A DNA stretch of 35,742 nucleotides from Rhodocyclaceae bacterium (GTDB lineage: Bacteria; Pseudomonadota; Gammaproteobacteria; Burkholderiales; Rhodocyclaceae): NCBI GenBank assembly GCA_024710925.1, contig JANJTW010000134.1, forward strand, positions 1 through 35,742. The letters are read 5' to 3'. The position numbers and the translations under genes are program-made. The notes beneath the pieces were generated by a model, which was given only the letters and a program-made list of their open reading frames with translations, searched no databases and was not told the DNA's origin. This document shows positions 1 through 9,002 of the stretch, piece after piece. Position 1 is the stretch's first letter. Each line of letters begins with the position of its first letter.

Positions 1-57
1 CAGCAACTGCTACACTTGAGCCAACGCATAGACCCGGTCACCATCCACGCCGGATAG
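1..57 (+). CDS. C-terminal fragment of upstream gene, probably FlhG/FleN-type flagellar number regulator (truncated by window start)
   Basis: Frame 1 reads QQLLHLSQRIDPVTIHAG then TAG at 55-57, 12 nt before the fliA ATG. Identity is inferred only from the usual flhF-flhG-fliA gene order. Confidence 0.45.
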   Translation, partial: QQLLHLSQRIDPVTIHAG

Positions 58-69
58 AACCCGAATCCC

Positions 70-825
70 ATGTATACCGCTGCAGGGCAGCTCGAGAAAG
101 AGCAACTGGTGCAGCGCTTCGCGCCCCTCGTCAAGCGCATCGCCTTCCATCTGATGAGCCGTCTGCCGTCCAGCGTGCAGGTGGATGATCTCGTGCAGAA
201 CGGCATGATCGGCCTGCTCGATGCGATCGACCGTTTCGAGGCCGGCTTCGGGGCGCAATTCGAAACCTACGCTACGCAGCGCGTGCGCGGGGCGATGCTC
301 GACGGCCTGCGCGAGAACGACTGGCTGCCGCGCAGTCTGCGGCGCGAGATGCGCCGCATCGAGGCGGCCATTCACGAACTCGAGCAGTCGGCCGGCCGGC
401 CGCCGACCGAAAAGGAGTTGGCTGAATCGCTGGGCATGCCGCTTGCCGACTACCAGAAGATGCTGCAGGATGCGCGGGGGCATCAGCTGGTCTATTTCGA
501 GGATCTTGCTGGCGACGGCGACGAGGACTTTCTCGAGCGCCATTTCACCGACGATGCCGCCGATCCGGCCCGCCTGTTCGAGGATCTCGACCTGCGCCGT
601 CATCTGGTGGGCGCCATCGAGTCGCTGCCGGAGCGCGAGAAGCTGATGATGGGCCTCTACTACGAGCAGGACCTCAACCTGCGCGAAATCGGAGAAGTCA
701 TGGGCGTCACCGAATCCCGCGTCTGCCAGCTGCACAGCCAGGCCATCGCCCGACTGCGCGCGAGTCTGTTCGGCGACGGCGAAGCCGTGGCGCCGAAGAA
801 GAAAGGACGTCCGCGCCGTGGATAA
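70..825 (+). CDS. fliA: RNA polymerase sigma factor for flagellar operon, sigma-28 (FliA)
   Basis: 251 aa; LVQRFAPLVKRIAFHLMSRLPSSVQVDDLVQNGMIGLLDAIDRF (region 2) and a C-terminal LNLREIGEVMGVTESRVCQLHSQAIARLR region 4 HTH. Confidence 0.97.
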   Translation: MYTAAGQLEKEQLVQRFAPLVKRIAFHLMSRLPSSVQVDDLVQNGMIGLLDAIDRFEAGFGAQFETYATQRVRGAMLDGLRENDWLPRSLRREMRRIEAAIHELEQSAGRPPTEKELAESLGMPLADYQKMLQDARGHQLVYFEDLAGDGDEDFLERHFTDDAADPARLFEDLDLRRHLVGAIESLPEREKLMMGLYYEQDLNLREIGEVMGVTESRVCQLHSQAIARLRASLFGDGEAVAPKKKGRPRRG

Positions 826-1558
826 GATCAGCCTCGCCGGCCTCGTCATCGGCATCGTCGCCATCGTCGGCGGACAGGTGCTCGAAGGTGGTCACGTCGG
901 CTCGCTGGTGCAGCCGACGGCGCTCCTCATCGTCGGCGGCGGCACGCTCGGTGCGGTCATGCTGCAGAGTCCGTTTCCGACCTTCCGCCTCGGCTTCCGC
1001 ATGGCCAAGTGGGTATGGTTCCCGCCGGCCATCGACTATGCCAAGCTGATCCAGCAGGTGACCAACTGGAGCCACGTGTCGCGGCGCGAGGGGCTGCTCG
1101 CGCTGGAAGGTTTCATCAACCCGATGAAGGATGAGTTCGCGAAGAAGGGGCTGCAGCTGCTGGTCGACGGCGTCGAACCGGAGCGCCTGCGCGAGGTGCT
1201 CGAAGTCCAGCTCAATACCTACGAGGAAGAGTTGCGCCAGGGGGCGCGCATCTGGGAATCGGCCGGCGGCTATTCGCCGACGATCGGCATCCTCGGTGCC
1301 GTGATGGGGCTGATCCACGTCATGGAGAACCTGTCCGACCCGTCCAAGCTCGGCGCCGGCATCGCCGTCGCCTTTGTCGCGACGATCTACGGCGTCGGCC
1401 TGGCCAACCTCGTCTACCTGCCGATGGCCAACAAGCTGAAGGCGCAGGTGGCGCGCCACGTCGCCTACCGCGAAATGCTGATCGACGGCCTGATCGGCAT
1501 CGCCAACGGCGACAATCCGCGCATCATCGAAAACCGCCTGCGCGGCTACTACAGCTGA
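818..1558 (+). CDS. motC: Flagellar motor stator protein, MotA/MotC family
   Basis: 246 aa; MotA/PomA-like GGTLGAVMLQSP, GGYSPTIGILGAVMGLIHVM, ATIYGVGLANLVYLPMANKLK; followed by a MotB-type gene. Confidence 0.92.
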   Translation: MDKISLAGLVIGIVAIVGGQVLEGGHVGSLVQPTALLIVGGGTLGAVMLQSPFPTFRLGFRMAKWVWFPPAIDYAKLIQQVTNWSHVSRREGLLALEGFINPMKDEFAKKGLQLLVDGVEPERLREVLEVQLNTYEEELRQGARIWESAGGYSPTIGILGAVMGLIHVMENLSDPSKLGAGIAVAFVATIYGVGLANLVYLPMANKLKAQVARHVAYREMLIDGLIGIANGDNPRIIENRLRGYYS

Positions 1559-1565
1559 GGCTGCC

Positions 1566-2357
1566 GTGGCCCGCCGCAAGCGCGCAGTCGAGGAGCACGA
1601 GAACCACGAGCGCTGGCTCGTCTCCTACGCCGACTTCATCACCCTGCTGTTCGCCTTCTTCGTCGTCATGTACGCGCTTTCGTCGATCAACGAAGGCAAG
1701 TACAAGATCCTCTCCAGCTCGCTGACGCAGGCCTTTCGCAACGTTACCGTCAACGCCAGCGGCCAGGTGATCATCCCGCAGTCGGCGCTGCCGACGCAGC
1801 CGAACGTCGTTGCCCCGCCCAAGCCCGCGCAGCCGGATGCCGCCCGGCAGAAGCAGCGCGAACGCATGCGCAACATGGCCCGGGAGATCATGGAGGCGCT
1901 GGCGCCGCTGGTGCGCGAGGGCAAGGTGCGGCTGCTGGAAACGAGCCGCGGGGTGACCATCGAGATCGCCGATTCGGCCCTTTTCGCGGTCGGCCAGGCG
2001 CTGCTCAACAGCGAGTCGAGCCGGGCCCTGCGCGCCGTTGCCGAGGTCATCGCGACGTCCGACTTCCCGGTGACGATCGAAGGGCACACCGACAACGTGC
2101 CGATCAATACTCCCCAGTTCCCCTCGAACTGGGAACTCTCGGCGGTGCGGGCGACCACCGTCCTGCGCATCTTCGCCGATGCCGGCGTTCCGGCCGACCG
2201 CCTGACGGCCATCGGCTACGGGGAGACGCGCCCGGTCGAGGGCAATGACAGCATCGAGGGACGCGCCCGCAACCGTCGGGTGTCGATCCAGATCGATTCG
2301 ACCCTGCCGGAACGGCCGACCGAGGTTTCTGACGAGGGCGGTGTCGCACGTCCCTGA
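1566..2357 (+). CDS. motD: Flagellar motor protein MotD (MotB family, OmpA-like peptidoglycan-binding domain)
   Basis: GTG start; WLVSYADFITLLFAFFVVMYALSSINEGKYK plug/TM with the conserved Asp; C-terminal EGHTDNVPINTPQFPSNWELSAVRA OmpA-type motif. Confidence 0.93.
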   Translation: MARRKRAVEEHENHERWLVSYADFITLLFAFFVVMYALSSINEGKYKILSSSLTQAFRNVTVNASGQVIIPQSALPTQPNVVAPPKPAQPDAARQKQRERMRNMAREIMEALAPLVREGKVRLLETSRGVTIEIADSALFAVGQALLNSESSRALRAVAEVIATSDFPVTIEGHTDNVPINTPQFPSNWELSAVRATTVLRIFADAGVPADRLTAIGYGETRPVEGNDSIEGRARNRRVSIQIDSTLPERPTEVSDEGGVARP

Positions 2358-2433
2358 CCCGGGTTTTTCCTCAAAGGCAGGGGCGCGCTTATTCGTCGGT
2401 ATTGCGGTGGGGGGGCGGAGCGCTCCCGGCTGC

Positions 2434-2898
2434 TCACGCCGAGTCGATGATCCGCCGTGTCGAGCCTGTTGCAGCCTGCCCGTCGGCCCCGTAGAGATCC
2501 TGCCGGTTGGCGGCGGCGAGCAGGGCTTCCAGCGCCTGGTTGTTGGTCTGCATGCGCAACTGGATCAGCTGCCCATTGACCCTGTTCAGTTCCCGAGCCT
2601 CTTCGGCCAGGATCTGCAGGCGTTGCCAGTTACGGCATACCGCATCGTCCGGCGGGAGTTTCGTCAACCAAGCCTCGATACCGACCCGGTTCGTCGCCGC
2701 GCCGGCACGGCTGAATTCCGCATTACGGGCCGCGGTCAGGGGAGATAGTTTGAGTGCGGTCGCTGTCTTGCGCTCGACAATGCCGGGCAGCGCGTCGGCG
2801 CTGCCGGCCTTGAGCACCTCCTGCTCTTCCTTGAGCAGAACGACAAAAGCCGACACCACGTCGGCTTCTGCCGCAATGATGTCGGCGAGTGCGGGCAT
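2434..2898 (-). CDS. flgN: Flagellar export chaperone FlgN
   Basis: Start at internal Met (MPALADIIAAEADVVSAFVVLLKEEQEVL...); helical FlgN-like sequence; adjacent to flgM. Confidence 0.85.
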   Translation of the reverse strand: MPALADIIAAEADVVSAFVVLLKEEQEVLKAGSADALPGIVERKTATALKLSPLTAARNAEFSRAGAATNRVGIEAWLTKLPPDDAVCRNWQRLQILAEEARELNRVNGQLIQLRMQTNNQALEALLAAANRQDLYGADGQAATGSTRRIIDSA

Positions 2899-2908
2899 GC
2901 CCTTTCGC

Positions 2909-3199
2909 TCAGGCTTTGCGCTGCGCCAGGAGGAGGCCGCGCGCGGTATCGAGTAGGCCGTCGGCGATCGCGCCGGCGTTGATCTTGAAGCGCCCCTCGG
3001 CAATCGCCAGCTTGATTTCGGCGATGCGCGCGCTGTCTACCGGAGCGCCTTCTCCAGCCTTCGTCAGTTGTGCCGAGGCGGAACTGATCTGTACCTCGGC
3101 GGCGACCGAAGTGCTGCCTGTCCCGGCGGCTTCTGCCTTCGACCGACTGCCGGTCGCGTTGCCGGTAGCGAGCGATTTGAGATGGCTATCGATCTTCAC
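2909..3199 (-). CDS. flgM: Anti-sigma-28 factor FlgM
   Basis: 96 aa, GTG start; C-terminal VDSARIAEIKLAIAEGRFKINAGAIADGLLDTARGLL typical of FlgM; between flgN and flgA. Confidence 0.95.
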   Translation of the reverse strand: MKIDSHLKSLATGNATGSRSKAEAAGTGSTSVAAEVQISSASAQLTKAGEGAPVDSARIAEIKLAIAEGRFKINAGAIADGLLDTARGLLLAQRKA

Positions 3200-3229
3200 G
3201 ATGTATTCCTTGTTGGGTTCTCAAGGGCA

Positions 3230-3256
3230 GTAACGGCAATGCCGGCGGGAACTTTA
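3230..3256 (-). promoter_or_regulatory. Sigma-28 promoter candidate for flgM(-flgN)
   Basis: Minus strand TAAAGTTC-N11-GCCGTTAC versus the enterobacterial FliA consensus TAAAGTTT-N11-GCCGATAA; about 31 nt upstream of the flgM GTG. Confidence 0.8.
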
Positions 3257-3308
3257 GCAAAAAAACAGAAAAAATTCCGGAGCCATTGTAGCCGACGCGC
3301 GACCCTTG

Positions 3309-4016
3309 TCAGGGCGTGACCTGGATGATGCCGCCGGGTCGTGCGATGCCGCTGACGGTCTGGCCGCTTGCCGTGCGGGCCCGGGCCACCTGACCTTCGG
3401 TGGCATTGTTTAAGGCCTTGCCCTCGTTGCTTACCGAAAAGCCGCGACCTTGCGTGACCAGGCGGACGTCCTGACCCTGCTGGACGACGAAGGGGGCGAT
3501 GAGCATGTCGCTGCGCAGCGGTTGGCCGCCGGCGAGGGCGTTTCGTAGGGTCTTGCCGACCCCCTGCTCGCGCTCCGTCAGAATGCCGGCCGGCAGTGCC
3601 GTCAGGTCACCGCGCTGCAGCGCCAGATCTTCGCTGGCGAGCGGCAGACCGGGGTTGAGCGCGCGCGCGGTGACAACGTAAGTGCCGACGACTTGAATCT
3701 GCACCGGTATGTAGATCGTCCAATTGGCCGGACCGAGGCAGCGGACGCCAAGCGTTGCGCGCCCCCAGAGCTGGGTCCCCGGCGGCTGGAATGGCTCGTA
3801 TGCGGAGCAGGGGGCCAGCTGCAAACGCGGGTCGAGCTGGCCGACGCTGACATTGACCTGTCCGGGGAGTCCGCGCGTCTGCGTCCGCAGATACTGCTCA
3901 ACGGTGGCGTAAAGCTGTTCGCGGGCCGAGGCAGGGGGCGCCGGCAGGAGCAGGGCAACGAAAAGGGGGAGGCAGCGCAACAGGACTGCGCAGGCGGGCA
4001 TCGGTGATCGGGTCAT
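3309..4016 (-). CDS. flgA: Flagellar basal body P-ring assembly chaperone FlgA
   Basis: 235 aa with signal peptide; C-terminal SAF-like domain: ...GQDVRLVTQGRGFSVSNEGKALNNATEGQVARARTASGQTVSGIARPGGIIQVTP. Confidence 0.95.
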   Translation of the reverse strand: MTRSPMPACAVLLRCLPLFVALLLPAPPASAREQLYATVEQYLRTQTRGLPGQVNVSVGQLDPRLQLAPCSAYEPFQPPGTQLWGRATLGVRCLGPANWTIYIPVQIQVVGTYVVTARALNPGLPLASEDLALQRGDLTALPAGILTEREQGVGKTLRNALAGGQPLRSDMLIAPFVVQQGQDVRLVTQGRGFSVSNEGKALNNATEGQVARARTASGQTVSGIARPGGIIQVTP

Positions 4017-4129
4017 GGCCCGTATTCTGCCTGATGCGCTGCGGTGACGAAACCGGCGGCGCTCGGCAATTCTTGCCGGCGAGACGGCGGCTGCCGCAGA
4101 AAAACAGCGTTATCGGACATTTTGGGCGG

Positions 4130-4145
4130 TGGCACGGTTGTTGCA
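4130..4145 (+). promoter_or_regulatory. Sigma-54 promoter candidate for the flgB operon
   Basis: TGGCACG-GTTG-TTGCA matches the -24/-12 consensus at every position, 37 nt upstream of the flgB ATG. Confidence 0.88.
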
Positions 4146-4181
4146 TGTTTCCGGTCAGATCATCCCGACGGAGTTGCCCGA

Positions 4182-4583
4182 ATGGCCAGCAAACTTGACA
4201 ACCTCCTTGCCTTCCAGCACCAGGCGCTCGGCCTGCGGGTCCACCGGCAGCAGGTGCTTGCCGCCAATATCGCCAATGCCGATACGCCAAACTACAAGGC
4301 GCGCGACATCGATTTCTCGGCAGCGCTGAAAAATGCCGTCGCCGGTCGCGCCAATGGTGTCGATCTGGTCCGCACGGCGTCGGGGCACCTGCCGGGCAGC
4401 GGCGAGAACAGTCCGGCCGCACTCCAGTACCGGCGGGATATGCAGGCATCGGCCGATGGCAACACGGTGAACATGGACGTCGAGCGGTCGCAGTTCGCCG
4501 AGAATGCCGTTTTCTACGAAGCCGGCATCACTTTCATCAGCGGGCGCCTGCGGACCATGCTCACCGCCATCCAGGGTCAATAA
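4182..4583 (+). CDS. flgB: Flagellar basal-body rod protein FlgB
   Basis: Start at MASKLDNLLAFQHQALGLRVHRQQVLAANIANADTPNYKARDIDF; rod protein N-terminal motif ANIANADTPNYKA. Confidence 0.96.
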   Translation: MASKLDNLLAFQHQALGLRVHRQQVLAANIANADTPNYKARDIDFSAALKNAVAGRANGVDLVRTASGHLPGSGENSPAALQYRRDMQASADGNTVNMDVERSQFAENAVFYEAGITFISGRLRTMLTAIQGQ

Positions 4584-4585
4584 TC

Positions 4586-4990
4586 ATGAGCGTATTCAAC
4601 GTTTTCCATATCGCCGGCAGCGCCATGACCGCGCAGTCGGCACGACTCAACGCGGTTGCCTCGAACATGGCCAATGCCGAAAGCGTCGCTGGCGCAGACG
4701 GCCGTCCGTACCGCGCCAAGCAGGTGGTGTTCGAGGCGACGCCGATGGGCCATGCCGCCGCACAGGGCGTGCGCGTGCGCGAGGTGGTCGAGGATGCCTC
4801 GCCCGGTCGCATGGTCTACGACCCGCGCAACCCGGCGGCAAATGCCGAGGGCTACGTCACCATGCCGAACGTGAACGTGGTCGAGGAAATGACCAACATG
4901 ATTTCGGCGTCGCGTTCGTACCAGACCAATGCGGACGTGATGAACACCGCCAAGACCCTCCTGTTGCGCACGCTGCAGATGAACCAGTAA
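4586..4990 (+). CDS. flgC: Flagellar basal-body rod protein FlgC
   Basis: MSVFNVFHIAGSAMTAQSARLNAVASNMANAES; C-terminal SRSYQTNADVMNTAKTLLLRTLQM. Confidence 0.97.
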   Translation: MSVFNVFHIAGSAMTAQSARLNAVASNMANAESVAGADGRPYRAKQVVFEATPMGHAAAQGVRVREVVEDASPGRMVYDPRNPAANAEGYVTMPNVNVVEEMTNMISASRSYQTNADVMNTAKTLLLRTLQMNQ

Positions 4991-5006
4991 CCGGGGATAA
5001 CCGACC

Positions 5007-5681
5007 ATGAGCACCGTCAATTCCACGAATGCATCGACCAGCGACGTTTTTTCCGCACTCGGTGCCAGCAGCAAGAAGAGTGGCAGTCAGGCCGACCAAA
5101 TTCAGGACCGTTTCCTGACCCTGCTCGTAACCCAGTTGAAGAACCAGGATCCGCTAAACCCGATGGACAACGCCCAGATGACCAGCCAGCTGGCGCAGAT
5201 CAATACGATCAGCGGCATCGAGAAACTGAACTCGACGGTTGGCCAGATGCTGGAAATCTACGACAACGGGCAAGCCATGCAGGCGGCAGGAATGATCGGC
5301 AAATATGTACTGATCGACGGCAACGCCTTGCCGCTGCGTGAGGGGGCGACTGCCGGCGGCGTGCTTCTGCCCGAGCCTGCCGATGAAGTCACCGTCACCA
5401 TCCTCGACGCCGCCGGGAACACCATGCAATCGCAGAAACTTGGTCCGCAACAGGCTGGCAGCATGAGTTTCACGTGGGACGGAAAGAAGAGCGACGGTAC
5501 GGCCGCGGCTGACGGCAGCTACAGTTTCAAGGTCGAGGCCTTGCGTGGCGGGAAGAAGATCGAAGCCGACGAGCTGCAGCTTGGCATGGTTAATGCTGTG
5601 GTTCGCAGCAAGGACGGTTTCCTCCTCGATCTTGGCCCTCGCGGTACGGTGGCCTTCGCGGACGTAGAACAGATTCTCTAA
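5007..5681 (+). CDS. flgD: Flagellar hook assembly (capping) protein FlgD
   Basis: DRFLTLLVTQLKNQDPLNPMDNAQMTSQLAQINTISGIEKLN motif. Confidence 0.97.
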   Translation: MSTVNSTNASTSDVFSALGASSKKSGSQADQIQDRFLTLLVTQLKNQDPLNPMDNAQMTSQLAQINTISGIEKLNSTVGQMLEIYDNGQAMQAAGMIGKYVLIDGNALPLREGATAGGVLLPEPADEVTVTILDAAGNTMQSQKLGPQQAGSMSFTWDGKKSDGTAAADGSYSFKVEALRGGKKIEADELQLGMVNAVVRSKDGFLLDLGPRGTVAFADVEQIL

Positions 5682-5696
5682 GCGGGAGACGATTAC

Positions 5697-7424
5697 ATGG
5701 CATTCCAGCAAGGTTTGAGCGGGCTGAACTCTTCGGCCAAGGCGCTCGATGTCATCAGCAACAACGTTGCCAACTCCGGCACGGTCGGTTTCAAGGCGGC
5801 CAATTCGCATTTCGCCGACGTGTTCGCCGCCTCGCTGACCGGCTCCGGCGCTTCGCAGATCGGCATCGGCGCAAGCATGGCGACGGTGTTCCAGCAATTC
5901 ACGCAGGGCAACATCACCACCACCAACAACCCGCTTGACATCTCGATCAACGGCGGCGGCTTTTTCCGCATGAGCCAGAGCGGCGCGACGACCTATACGC
6001 GTAACGGCCAATTCCACATGGACCGCAACGGCTATATCGTGAACGATGGGAACCTCCGGCTGACTGGTTATCAGGCGGATGCGGCCGGACTGATCGTGCC
6101 GACGACGCCGGTGGAAATCCAGCTCGATTCGGCCGATCAGCCGCCGGTGGCAACCGGCGCCGGTATCGGTGCCTTCACGGGGGTGCGAGGCAACATCAAC
6201 CTCGATTCGCGGCAGGATGTGCCGGTCCGCACTTGGAGTTCCGGCCTCGGCGTGCCGGGGGCTCTGGCTGCTTGGGATGCGCCTGAAGTGGGCGATGTGA
6301 GTTGGTCGCCGGCGCAAAATACCTATAGCCATTCGATTACTCGTTCCTTCAATGATTCGAATGGTGCCGCCCATACCGTTTCTTATTATTTCGTTGAAAC
6401 GGCCACCGATGGCGTATATGACGTTTATGCCAATATCGACGGCACTGCAGCGATGCTTGATCCGACAAATGGTAATGTCATCCCCCCTGGTTCTCCCAGT
6501 GTTGCAGGGCAGGTTACCTTCGACGCGGCCGGGCAGTATGTGTCATCCACGCTGGATCCGTCATTCTCGGTCAACCTTGACGACATTGACACTGCGCTGG
6601 GAACAAACAACTATCTCGCGGGAACGGTTGCTGTAACGCAAAATTTTTCGACCATGGCAAGTCCGGTTGATACGGCACTGTTTACTCCCGATCCGTCGAC
6701 TTACAACTATTCGACCGCATTGTCGATCTACGACACGCTCGGCAATGCACATACGCTGACCTACTATTTCGTGAAGACGGCAACGGCTGGGGAGTGGGAC
6801 GTCTATGCCAGCGTCGACGGTACTACCAACCAGACGGTTGATCTCGGCAACGGCCCCGGCAATCCGGCGACGCTGCAGTTCAATAGCAGCGGGGTTTTGC
6901 AGACGACGATGCCGCTGACCATCAATATTGACCTCAATGGCGTGCTGATGGCTGGCGGGAGCACGAACAACGCCGGAACGCCGCTTTCGTTCGAGATGGA
7001 TTTCACCGGTAGCACGCAGTTCGGTTCCAGCTTCGGTACCAATCGCCTGGAACAGGACGGTTACTCCTCCGGTCGTCTGACCGGCTTGGCTGTCGGTCCC
7101 GACGGCGTCATCCAGGGACGTTACAGCAACGGCCAGTCGCGCAATCTGGCACAGATTGTCCTTGCCAACTTCTCCAACCCGAACGGCCTGATCAACCTCG
7201 GCGGCAACCAGTGGTCGGAAAGTGCCGTATCCGGGCCGGCGACGGTCGGTGCGCCATCCACCGGCAGCCTGGGGGCGTTGCAGTCGTCTGCCGTGGAGGA
7301 ATCGAACGTCGATCTGACCGCGGAGCTGGTGGCGATGATTACCCAGCAGCGCAATTACCAGGCAAACGCCCAGTCGATCAAGACGCAGGACTCGATCATG
7401 CAGACGATCGTCAATCTGCGCTGA
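5697..7424 (+). CDS. flgE: Flagellar hook protein FlgE (enlarged, 575 aa)
   Basis: MAFQQGLSGLNSSAKALDVISNNVANSGTVGFKAA; C-terminal SAVEESNVDLTAELVAMITQQRNYQANAQSIKTQDSIMQTIVNLR. Confidence 0.97.
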   Translation: MAFQQGLSGLNSSAKALDVISNNVANSGTVGFKAANSHFADVFAASLTGSGASQIGIGASMATVFQQFTQGNITTTNNPLDISINGGGFFRMSQSGATTYTRNGQFHMDRNGYIVNDGNLRLTGYQADAAGLIVPTTPVEIQLDSADQPPVATGAGIGAFTGVRGNINLDSRQDVPVRTWSSGLGVPGALAAWDAPEVGDVSWSPAQNTYSHSITRSFNDSNGAAHTVSYYFVETATDGVYDVYANIDGTAAMLDPTNGNVIPPGSPSVAGQVTFDAAGQYVSSTLDPSFSVNLDDIDTALGTNNYLAGTVAVTQNFSTMASPVDTALFTPDPSTYNYSTALSIYDTLGNAHTLTYYFVKTATAGEWDVYASVDGTTNQTVDLGNGPGNPATLQFNSSGVLQTTMPLTINIDLNGVLMAGGSTNNAGTPLSFEMDFTGSTQFGSSFGTNRLEQDGYSSGRLTGLAVGPDGVIQGRYSNGQSRNLAQIVLANFSNPNGLINLGGNQWSESAVSGPATVGAPSTGSLGALQSSAVEESNVDLTAELVAMITQQRNYQANAQSIKTQDSIMQTIVNLR

Positions 7425-7456
7425 TCCTGAACCCCTGAAACGCGGAGCGAGCGACC

Positions 7457-8200
7457 ATGGATCGGCTGATCTACACGGCAATGACCGGTGCCAAGCAGGC
7501 TTTCCTGCAGCAGGCCGGTGTCGCGCAGAATCTGGCCAACGTCACGACCACCGGCTACCGCGCGATGGAGCACAAGTTCCGCGCCGTGCAGGTGCAGGGC
7601 GGCGATCTGCCGACGCGGGCCTTCACCGTCAACGCCTCGGTCGCCAATGCCTTCGAACAAGGGCCGCTGATGGCCACCGGCCGGCCGCTCGATGTCGCCG
7701 TCAAGGGCGCGGGCTGGATTGCCGTGCAGCTGCCGGACGGCAGCGAAGCCTATACGCGCAACGGTGCGCTGCAGATCAATGCCAACGGGCAGTTGCAGAC
7801 GGCGGCTGGCCAGAACGTCATGGGCGAAGGCGGTCCGATCGCCGTTCCTCCGGACAATCGCGTCACCATCTCTCCGGACGGCACCGTTTCCGTCGTGCCG
7901 CTGTTCGGTACGCCGAACAATTCCAATCCGGTCGGGCGGATCAAGCTGGTCAACCCGCCGGAAAACCAGCTGGTACGCGGCGACGACGGTCTCTTCCGGC
8001 AGGCCGATGGCCAGCCGGCGGTGGCCGATGCCAATGTCCGGCTGGCGCCGGAGGCGCTTGAAGGCAGCAACGTCAATAGCGTCGATGCGATGGTGAACCT
8101 GATTTCCCTGGCCCGGCAATTCGAAATGCAGGTGAAGATGCTGCAGAACGCCGATGCCAATGCCCGTTCCGCCTCCCAGATACTGTCGATGAATCGATGA
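7457..8200 (+). CDS. flgF: Flagellar basal-body rod protein FlgF
   Basis: MDRLIYTAMTGAKQAFLQQAGVAQNLANVTTTGYRAM; rod protein family; between flgE and flgG. Confidence 0.96.
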   Translation: MDRLIYTAMTGAKQAFLQQAGVAQNLANVTTTGYRAMEHKFRAVQVQGGDLPTRAFTVNASVANAFEQGPLMATGRPLDVAVKGAGWIAVQLPDGSEAYTRNGALQINANGQLQTAAGQNVMGEGGPIAVPPDNRVTISPDGTVSVVPLFGTPNNSNPVGRIKLVNPPENQLVRGDDGLFRQADGQPAVADANVRLAPEALEGSNVNSVDAMVNLISLARQFEMQVKMLQNADANARSASQILSMNR

Positions 8201-8210
8201 GGAACCCTGA

Positions 8211-8993
8211 ATGATCCGCTCCCTCTGGATCGCGCGCACCGGCCTCGATGCGCAGCAGACGCAACTGGACGTCATCTCCAACAACCTGGCGAACGTCTCG
8301 ACCAACGGCTTCAAGCGCGGCCGCGCGGTGTTCGAGGATCTGCTCTACCAGACGCTGCGCCAGCCCGGTGCGCAGTCGTCGCAGCAAACGCAGATTCCTG
8401 CCGGCCTGCAGCTCGGCACCGGCGCGCGGCCGGTGACGACGGCGCGCATTCACACGCAGGGCAACCTGCAGCAGACCGGCAATGCGCTCGACCTCGGCAT
8501 CAACGGTGCCGGCTTCTTTCAGATCACGTTGCCCGACGGCACCATCGCCTATACGCGCGACGGTTCGTTCCAGAAGGACAACCAAGGGCAGATCGTCACC
8601 TCGAACGGTTATCCGCTGCAGCCGGCAGTGACCATTCCCGCCGATGCGCTGTCGGTGACGATTTCTCCCGACGGCGTGGTCAGCGTCACGCAGCCGGGCA
8701 ACGCCGCGGCGACGCAGATCGGCACCATTCAGGTTGCTACCTTCATCAACCCGGGCGGACTGCAGAGCATCGGCGAGAACCTGTACATGGAAACCGCTGC
8801 CAGCGGCGCGCCGACGCCGAATACGCCGGGCCTGAACGGGGCCGGAGTGCTCAATCAGTCCTACGTCGAGACCTCGAACGTCAACGTCGCCGAGGAGTTG
8901 GTGACGATGATCCAGACGCAGCGGGCCTATGAAATCAACTCGAAGGTCGTGTCGACCTCCGACGCGATGCTCGGCCGGTTGACGCAGCTGTAA
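8211..8993 (+). CDS. flgG: Flagellar distal rod protein FlgG
   Basis: [55 protein letters not shown]. Confidence 0.98.
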   Translation: MIRSLWIARTGLDAQQTQLDVISNNLANVSTNGFKRGRAVFEDLLYQTLRQPGAQSSQQTQIPAGLQLGTGARPVTTARIHTQGNLQQTGNALDLGINGAGFFQITLPDGTIAYTRDGSFQKDNQGQIVTSNGYPLQPAVTIPADALSVTISPDGVVSVTQPGNAAATQIGTIQVATFINPGGLQSIGENLYMETAASGAPTPNTPGLNGAGVLNQSYVETSNVNVAEELVTMIQTQRAYEINSKVVSTSDAMLGRLTQL

Positions 8994-9002
8994 GGAGGTC
9001 CC

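Noticed and set aside
2409-2415. G7 run in the motD-flgN intergenic region
   Set aside because: Between convergent 3' ends with no promoter or coding consequence evident; expected at this GC content.
4041-4054. Possible sigma-54 site for flgA on the minus strand (GG-N10-GC)
   Set aside because: -12 region reads CCGC instead of TTGC; weak overall match.
5154-6374. 406-aa minus strand ORF opposite flgD/flgE
   Set aside because: Antisense to well-supported flgD and flgE; typical of high-GC coding strands.
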